Source of the DNA: Blastocatellia bacterium
GTDB taxonomy: Bacteria; Acidobacteriota; Blastocatellia; Pyrinomonadales; Pyrinomonadaceae
Direction of reading: 5' to 3'
Length of the DNA: 64,000 bases
Assembly (NCBI GenBank): GCA_003168335.1
Contig: PMSM01000013.1
Span: 124,001-188,000, forward strand
The notes beneath the pieces are model-generated. The model had not been told where the DNA came from, searched no databases, and was given only the letters and a program-made list of their open reading frames with translations. Of the stretch, positions 59,509 through 64,000 are shown in pieces. The translations under genes were made by a program, and so were the position numbers. Every line of letters starts with the position of its first letter. Within the stretch, counting starts at the first letter, position 1.

Positions 59509-60075
59509 TTACGGCTTCTGTTGTCGGCGAATTAGCTTACGCTGGTTGGGACCGACACCCTGCTGACGCTGGCGCAATCCGTTGCCGGGACGTTGTTGGT
59601 TGCCTTCACGCCGTAACGCCTGATTTCGTTGCCGTATCTCTCTCAGTTTGATGCGTTGTTCGGGCGTTAGCACTTGGAGAATCCGAGCCTCCCTCAGCGC
59701 CTGTAGTTGAGTCGTGGCGGCTTGCGCCTCGGATACTTCCTTAGCGCGCCGCTTGATTAAGTCTTCGTTTGAAGTGGGAGACTCGATCGCCTCGGCCAGG
59801 TTTCGTCTTGCCTCTCGCAAGCGTTGGTTAGCAGTTTGCTGTTCTGCTCTGAGATCCGCATTGATTGCGCGCCACTTCTGGATCTGTTCTGGCGTCAAGT
59901 TCAACGACGCGATCAAGTTCGGAACCTGATTAGCCTGGTTGGCTTGCGTCTCAGCCGGGGCGGTTGGATTCTGGGGCGTGGGTTTTTGCGCTCTGACTTG
60001 AACGCAGATACTCGTCAGCAGCAAGAGCAGGGGTAATATGATCCGACTGCTTCGTACTCTTGTTTCTGTATTCAT
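59509..60075 (-). CDS. LTXXQ (Spy/CpxP-like) periplasmic protein
   Basis: The 188-residue protein has a signal peptide (ILPLLLLLTSICVQVRAQ) and a helical mature part with two LTXXQ motifs, LTPEQIQKWRAIN and VLTPEQRIKLREIRQR, as in Spy/CpxP chaperones and CnrX/ZraP metal sensors. The C-terminus is rich in Arg, Gln and Gly. It lies 48 bp after the anti-sigma gene in the same direction, so it is probably under the control of the ECF sigma factor. Confidence 0.82.
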   Translation of the reverse strand: MNTETRVRSSRIILPLLLLLTSICVQVRAQKPTPQNPTAPAETQANQANQVPNLIASLNLTPEQIQKWRAINADLRAEQQTANQRLREARRNLAEAIESPTSNEDLIKRRAKEVSEAQAATTQLQALREARILQVLTPEQRIKLREIRQRNQALRREGNQQRPGNGLRQRQQGVGPNQRKLIRRQQKP

Positions 60076-60123
60076 AATTGCACCGTCCTTGCCTTCGGGG
60101 CGTTCGGATCTCCCCGAAGAGCT

Positions 60124-60840
60124 TTACTGATTAGGCTCGTCCGACAATACAAAAGGCAATTCGTCCTCATCTCTGGGGATCAGGTGCAGGTCCGCCGCCA
60201 ACTGCTCGCGTTCCTGTCTGTTCAATCCACGGGGCCGCGAAGTTTTCGGCTGGGCACGATTGACGGCAACTCGATTTCCGTTGTCCCCTGACTTGTCCGG
60301 CGTTGCACCTTCGGTGGCCGGAGGCAAAGTTTGTGGCCTATTGAGTTGCGCCAGCTTTTCATCAACCTGCCTTTTTATTTCCTGATCGAGTTGCTGCTTA
60401 CTGTATTTCGCCTCCGTGTCTCTACTGGCCGGCTGCACCGGCGTGTTCCACGAGCGCGAAATTGCCAGCACTCCCAGCGCGCAAAGAAGCAAGGCCGCAA
60501 CGCCTGTGGCCGCGCGCAGCCAAAGCGGCGACACGCTGAAGAACTCGCGCAAGGCGGCGAGAGCTGTAAGCCTTCGCTCGTGCCGCACAAACTGAGTGGA
60601 ATCAACAGCGCTCTCGACAGCAACGGCCGCCGGGCTGAAGGCTGAGCCGAGCGCCTCGTTGCGCCACAGCAGAATTGAGTCGTGCACCTGCTGGAAAACC
60701 CCAAACTCAGTCCGGCACGCGTCACACTGTTGCAGGTGACTGGCAAAGTCTTTGGCGTCGACTTCACTCGCTTCGCCATAAAGATAAGTGACCAGGTCTT
60801 CCGCTCGATGACAAACTGGTCGTTCGTTAATGTTTCGCAT
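60124..60840 (-). CDS. Anti-sigma factor with zinc-finger (zf-HC2)
   Basis: The 238-residue protein has the zf-HC2 zinc motif HLQQCDACR near residue 37, a membrane helix (VAALLLCALGVLAISRSW) and a polar C-terminal region with a Lys/Arg-rich segment. It should bind and hold the ECF sigma factor encoded 36 bp upstream until a signal in the envelope releases it. The tail is Gln/Pro/Arg-rich. The gene order sigma, anti-sigma, LTXXQ is typical of an envelope-stress module. Confidence 0.88.
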   Translation of the reverse strand: MRNINERPVCHRAEDLVTYLYGEASEVDAKDFASHLQQCDACRTEFGVFQQVHDSILLWRNEALGSAFSPAAVAVESAVDSTQFVRHERRLTALAALREFFSVSPLWLRAATGVAALLLCALGVLAISRSWNTPVQPASRDTEAKYSKQQLDQEIKRQVDEKLAQLNRPQTLPPATEGATPDKSGDNGNRVAVNRAQPKTSRPRGLNRQEREQLAADLHLIPRDEDELPFVLSDEPNQ

Positions 60841-60876
60841 TTCAACTACCTCTCAACCGCGATCAATTCTCGTAAT

Positions 60877-61482
60877 CTACGCGCCGAATTTCAGCAGACG
60901 CATCTGCAACTGCCTGAGCGCTGTGTACAGACGGCTCTTGACTGTGCTCAACGGCAGTTCAAGTGCCGCTGATATTTCCTGGAACGTCAGTTCCTCAAAT
61001 TCCTTCATCACCACGACCTGCCGCAAATCCGGAGGCAGCGCACAGACCGCTCGTCGAACTGCGACGCTGCGCTCGAGTTTTTCAACCGTGCGCGCCGGCG
61101 AAATATCCAGCGGCAAAGCAAATACCGCGGCGTTCTTCTCAGCCTCGTCCTCCAGCGCCGTTTCGCCGCGTACCTTTGCGCGACGCTGCCGGGTAATGCA
61201 CTGATTGACGGCGATTCGATGGAGCCATGACGAAACCTTTGCTTCGCCACGAAAGCCACGCAGATTTCGAAAGGCAGCGAGAAAGGTTTCCTGGGTCGCA
61301 TCCCGCGCATCTTCCTCGCGACCCAGCATGCCGAAGGCCAGCGCGAAAATTCGCCGCTCCCAACGACGGACGATCTCGCCGAACGCCTCGGGGTCGCCCG
61401 ACAAGGCGCGCTCTACCATCTGCTCATCGTTTGTGACTGTTTCCACCTGGCTCGTGCTCGCGTCCGGCTGGCGAGGCCGCAT
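60877..61482 (-). CDS. ECF-type RNA polymerase sigma factor
   Basis: The 201-residue protein contains sigma-70 region 2 (GEIVRRWERRIFALAFGML, with DARDATQETFLAAF) and region 4 (LPPDLRQVVVMKEFEELTFQEI, followed by LPLSTVKSRLYTALRQL). Region 3 is missing, as expected for ECF factors. ATG 61482 was chosen over TTG 61515; a later ATG at MVERAL is also possible. It heads an operon with the anti-sigma factor and LTXXQ genes; autoregulation is likely. Confidence 0.93.
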   Translation of the reverse strand: MRPRQPDASTSQVETVTNDEQMVERALSGDPEAFGEIVRRWERRIFALAFGMLGREEDARDATQETFLAAFRNLRGFRGEAKVSSWLHRIAVNQCITRQRRAKVRGETALEDEAEKNAAVFALPLDISPARTVEKLERSVAVRRAVCALPPDLRQVVVMKEFEELTFQEISAALELPLSTVKSRLYTALRQLQMRLLKFGA

Positions 61483-61698
61483 CCAAATGTCGCGCGCAGC
61501 AACTCGCGCGGTCAATCCTTTAGACGCTGTCGACCGGTCTCAAGTCGGCAAAAGTATCACACGAAAGCTCCGGGCCTCGATAAGAAGAGGCAATTGTGCT
61601 GAGTTTTGGCTCGGAGTCTCGCCCAAGAAGCCCCCCGAACAGTCAGGTTATCGCTGCTTAACGTAAGTATTTCAGCAGTTAAAAACGGGCCAAAGATG

Positions 61699-61728
61699 TT
61701 GACAGTCAGGTCGTCGACCAACTACTCT
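61699..61728 (+). promoter_or_regulatory. Possible sigma-70 promoter for the HD-GYP gene
   Basis: TTGACA (61699-61704), an 18-bp spacer and TACTCT (61723-61728) make a weak but plausible promoter about 65-95 bp upstream of the HD-GYP start. The remaining gap 61483-61792 shows no other signal I can name. Confidence 0.5.
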
Positions 61729-61792
61729 AGCCTTAGGCTGCGGCCCCTCTGGAGGCCGGGCTGACTGCGCTACCCACAACCGTGGGACGCGC

Positions 61793-63658
61793 TTGGTCGC
61801 CCTTCACTTTCCGAAACTTTCCGTGCTCGAAGCCCTTCACAGAATTCGCCTTCTTTACGTCGTACTGGCAGTGCTGCTGCTGGTGGGCCTTTTGCCGCTG
61901 GCTCTGGCCGGCACGCTATTATCCCGGCGCAGCGCCGACGAGTTGCGCGCCATCGAAGGGCGCTATCAAGCGCAGTTGGTCCGGGACAAGGCCAGACAGA
62001 TAGAACTTTATGGCCAGCGCTACCGCGATGTGGTGAGCGGAGTGGCGCGCGCTTTCGAGATCGCCGGCGGTCCTCGTTTCCTCAACGATGCTGGTTACGA
62101 CGCTCGTTTACAACGAACTCTGCAGGATGATCCGAACCTGATCGCGCTGGCGATCTGTCCGGTCAAAGGCGAGGTCCATCGTGCATTTCAACCGGACTTG
62201 ATCAAGCGAGCAGAAGTCGATCAGCGTGTAGGCGATGTATTGGCGCGCATGAGTGGACGCGGAGTTATCATTGGCCGGCCGCAAATCATCCGGTCCGGTC
62301 AGGAGATGGCTATGACCATCGCTGCGCCCGTAATGAATGCTGACGAAATCGTTGCGGCGGTCGTGGCTGTCGTTTCCTTCCAGGAAGTTTTCAAAGCCGT
62401 CCAGCAATCATCTGCAAAAAGCGCCCGCGAATTATTGGACGCGGGCTTGCCGGTTGTCTTCGTTGTCGATCAGAACGGCAAAGCCGTGGCGCATCCCGAC
62501 GCGTCGATAGCGTTTTCAGAATGGCCGATGACTGACCTCAAGGTTGTCCAGGACTGGCTGGAGACCGGGGCCCAGGTGCAATCCGCGCTGGCGCCGTTCA
62601 CTCTGGATCGTGACGGCCGGGCGACGCCCATGTTGGGTTCTTACGCCACGGTGGAGCTCGATAAGAACACGCTCCTGGGTGTAATCGCGATCCAGGACGA
62701 AGCTGCGGCGTTGGTCTCAGTGAGCGAGATGCGAACTCAGACGTTGTTCATCAGCTTGCTCGCGGCCACCTTGGCATTGCTCATCGGATTTTATTTCGCT
62801 GAGAAGCTCACGCGGCCGGTGCGCGAGTTAGCTGCCGGCGCGCAGCGCATTGCCGCTGGAGATTTCTCGCAGCGCGTGAAAGTGCCGGGCCGGACCGAGC
62901 TCAGTGAATTGGGATCGTCATTCAATCAGATGACTGATCGGATTGAAAGTTTCGTAGGCGATCTGCAACGCTCTGCCGACGAAAATCACGAACTCTTTCT
63001 GGGCACGGTCAAAGCCCTGGCGGCGGCGATCGACGGAAAAGATCCCTACACTCGCGGCCACTCTGAACGCGTCTCTCGCTTTTCAGTCGCGGTGGCCGAA
63101 GGCCTGGGTTTGCCGGAGGTCGAGACTGAGAGAATCAGGATTAGCGCCTTGCTGCACGACGTGGGCAAGATTGGCATTGACGACCGTGTTTTGAAGAAGC
63201 CGTCGGCGCTGACTGATGAAGAGTTCGAGATCATGAAGACGCATCCGCAGAAGGGCTACAAAATCATGTCACAGATTCCGGCGATGCGCGACTTTCTCCC
63301 CGGCATGTACATGCATCACGAGATGATCAATGGAGAGGGCTACCCGCAGCGTCTGCAGGGCGACGAAATTCCGATGCAGGCGCGGATTGTCTCGGTCGCC
63401 GATACGTTTGACGCGATGACTACTGAGCGGCCGTACCAACGCGCGATGGATCTCGAAGCGGCCCTGACGCGGCTGAAGAGTTTTGTCGGCACGCGGTACG
63501 ATGCCCGTGTTGTAGCGGCCTTCATAGCCGCGTGCGAAGCCGGAAAAATCCGGCCGGGCGTGACCCGGGTCAACCGAAAACAATCCGATCCACGAAGTGA
63601 TTCTCTGCCGACTCTGCCCGCCACACCGACTCCTGATTCAGTTCTCGCGGTCAGCTAA
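61793..63658 (+). CDS. Membrane sensor with HAMP and HD-GYP domains
   Basis: The 621-residue protein has a membrane helix (about 20-42), a periplasmic sensory region to about 315, a second helix (about 318-338), a HAMP linker (RPVRELAAGAQRIAAGDFSQ) and an HD-GYP domain from about 405. The metal motifs are RGHSERVS, LLHDVGKIGIDD and MHHEMINGEGYP, with DTFDAMTTERPYQ. It should hydrolyse cyclic di-GMP. The first start is TTG 61793; GTG 61823 is an alternative. The C-terminal Pro/Thr-rich tail of about 35 residues is unusual. Confidence 0.92.
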   Translation: MVALHFPKLSVLEALHRIRLLYVVLAVLLLVGLLPLALAGTLLSRRSADELRAIEGRYQAQLVRDKARQIELYGQRYRDVVSGVARAFEIAGGPRFLNDAGYDARLQRTLQDDPNLIALAICPVKGEVHRAFQPDLIKRAEVDQRVGDVLARMSGRGVIIGRPQIIRSGQEMAMTIAAPVMNADEIVAAVVAVVSFQEVFKAVQQSSAKSARELLDAGLPVVFVVDQNGKAVAHPDASIAFSEWPMTDLKVVQDWLETGAQVQSALAPFTLDRDGRATPMLGSYATVELDKNTLLGVIAIQDEAAALVSVSEMRTQTLFISLLAATLALLIGFYFAEKLTRPVRELAAGAQRIAAGDFSQRVKVPGRTELSELGSSFNQMTDRIESFVGDLQRSADENHELFLGTVKALAAAIDGKDPYTRGHSERVSRFSVAVAEGLGLPEVETERIRISALLHDVGKIGIDDRVLKKPSALTDEEFEIMKTHPQKGYKIMSQIPAMRDFLPGMYMHHEMINGEGYPQRLQGDEIPMQARIVSVADTFDAMTTERPYQRAMDLEAALTRLKSFVGTRYDARVVAAFIAACEAGKIRPGVTRVNRKQSDPRSDSLPTLPATPTPDSVLAVS

Positions 63659-63692
63659 AAATTCATCACGCTGAAAGCGTGAAATGAAATAG

Positions 63693-63725
63693 CCTGGGGC
63701 AGAGCGCGAAGCGCGCCGCCCCAGG
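63693..63725. repeat. CCTGGGGC palindrome after the HD-GYP gene
   Basis: CCTGGGGCAGAGCGC and GCGCGCCGCCCCAGG form a GC-rich stem-loop, and a CACGCTGAAAGCGTG hairpin lies just before it (63667-63681). No T-run follows, so the role is not clear. Confidence 0.7.
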
Positions 63726-63868
63726 ATCGACAACCAATTGTTGCCCCAAGCCCGCTGCAGCAGGCGACCGGGATCGATACGATCGGCGGGTCGCTTTTGT
63801 GGCGATGCGCCGGTTCTGCTTATAATCGAGGTCAAATCTTTGGAGTCATTCATTAGGACGGAGTTTCG

Positions 63869-64000
63869 ATGGCTTTTTGGCGCAGGAAGAAGGACGAATT
63901 TATCTCGCTTGGTTTGAGCCGTGCAGCCAGTGAGCGCGCCCCCGAAACTCAAACCGGAACTGAAACTGGGATTGAACCTCAACCGGCAATGGTGGCCCGG
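63869..64000 (+). CDS. ftsY: Probable FtsY (signal recognition particle receptor), N-terminal part only
   Basis: The frame from ATG 63869 continues past the window edge with MAFWRRKKDEFISLGLSR and then Glu/Thr/Pro-rich residues. A basic Trp-Arg-Arg-Lys-Lys start followed by a variable acidic region is typical of FtsY, the membrane docking GTPase of the SRP pathway. The NG domain lies outside the window, so this rests on 44 residues. AGGACGGAG at 63855-63863 is a clear ribosome-binding site. Confidence 0.55.
   Translation, partial: MAFWRRKKDEFISLGLSRAASERAPETQTGTETGIEPQPAMVAR

Overview
The window looks like a chromosomal segment of a GC-rich Acidobacteriota genome, most likely class Blastocatellia (subdivision 4). 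The lineage call is inferred from three intact secreted VWFA proteins of the type common in acidobacteria, a kinase start of the acidobacterial type, several TonB-C-domain proteins, and very abundant intergenic palindromes. There are no phage genes, recognisable transposases or CRISPR arrays.

Layout. 0-5.9 kb (minus): rimP-nusA-infB translation/transcription operon and a YqeY protein. 6.1-8 kb (plus): a secreted unknown and a broken Ser/Thr kinase joined out of frame to an FGE-sulfatase domain. 8.5-21.2 kb: uvrA, a LolA-like/TonB protein, plsC, an M14 peptidase, a VWFA protein, glgC and a zinc-ribbon membrane protein. 21.2-32.1 kb: a nucleoside/pentose-phosphate salvage region with deoC, rpiB, a 5'-nucleotidase split into two genes, hpt and deoB. 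A Uma2 protein, a VWFA protein, a WD40 protein and an outer-membrane protein are mixed in. 32.2-34.3 kb: a DUF433/DUF5615 toxin-antitoxin-like pair lying between a VWFA gene and a second copy of that gene's tail. 34.5-44 kb (plus): tRNA-Val, tRNA-Asp, aquaporin, moeA, moaC, methyltransferases, an M50-like membrane protease, a second DUF433/DUF5615 pair, a DinB-like protein and a second zinc-ribbon protein. 44.2-47.1 kb: a BlaI/M56 signalling pair with a decayed TonB domain behind it. 47.5-55.5 kb: an RND efflux adaptor with two RND permeases. 56.3-61.5 kb (minus): an Mla-type lipid transporter (mlaE-mlaF-mlaD) and an ECF sigma/anti-sigma/LTXXQ operon. 61.8-64 kb (plus): an HD-GYP sensor protein and the first 44 codons of a probable ftsY.

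How genes work together. The nucleotidase would release nucleosides outside the cytoplasm. DeoB, DeoC and RpiB handle the pentose phosphates, and Hpt recycles the bases. DeoC and RpiB carry N-terminal amphipathic helices resembling bacterial-microcompartment encapsulation peptides, and RpiB has Asp where the usual catalytic Cys sits. This resembles the enzyme core of a sugar-phosphate-utilising (SPU) microcompartment, although no shell gene lies in the window. MoeA and MoaC serve molybdenum-cofactor synthesis. The ECF module, the BlaI/M56 pair and the HD-GYP protein are three separate signalling systems.

The most unusual layer is between genes. At least ten families of long imperfect palindromes occupy nearly every large gap and often touch start or stop codons. 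One encloses an internally deleted GxxExxY (PD-(D/E)XK-like) gene, suggesting that palindromes of that type are ends or remnants of a nuclease-associated mobile unit.
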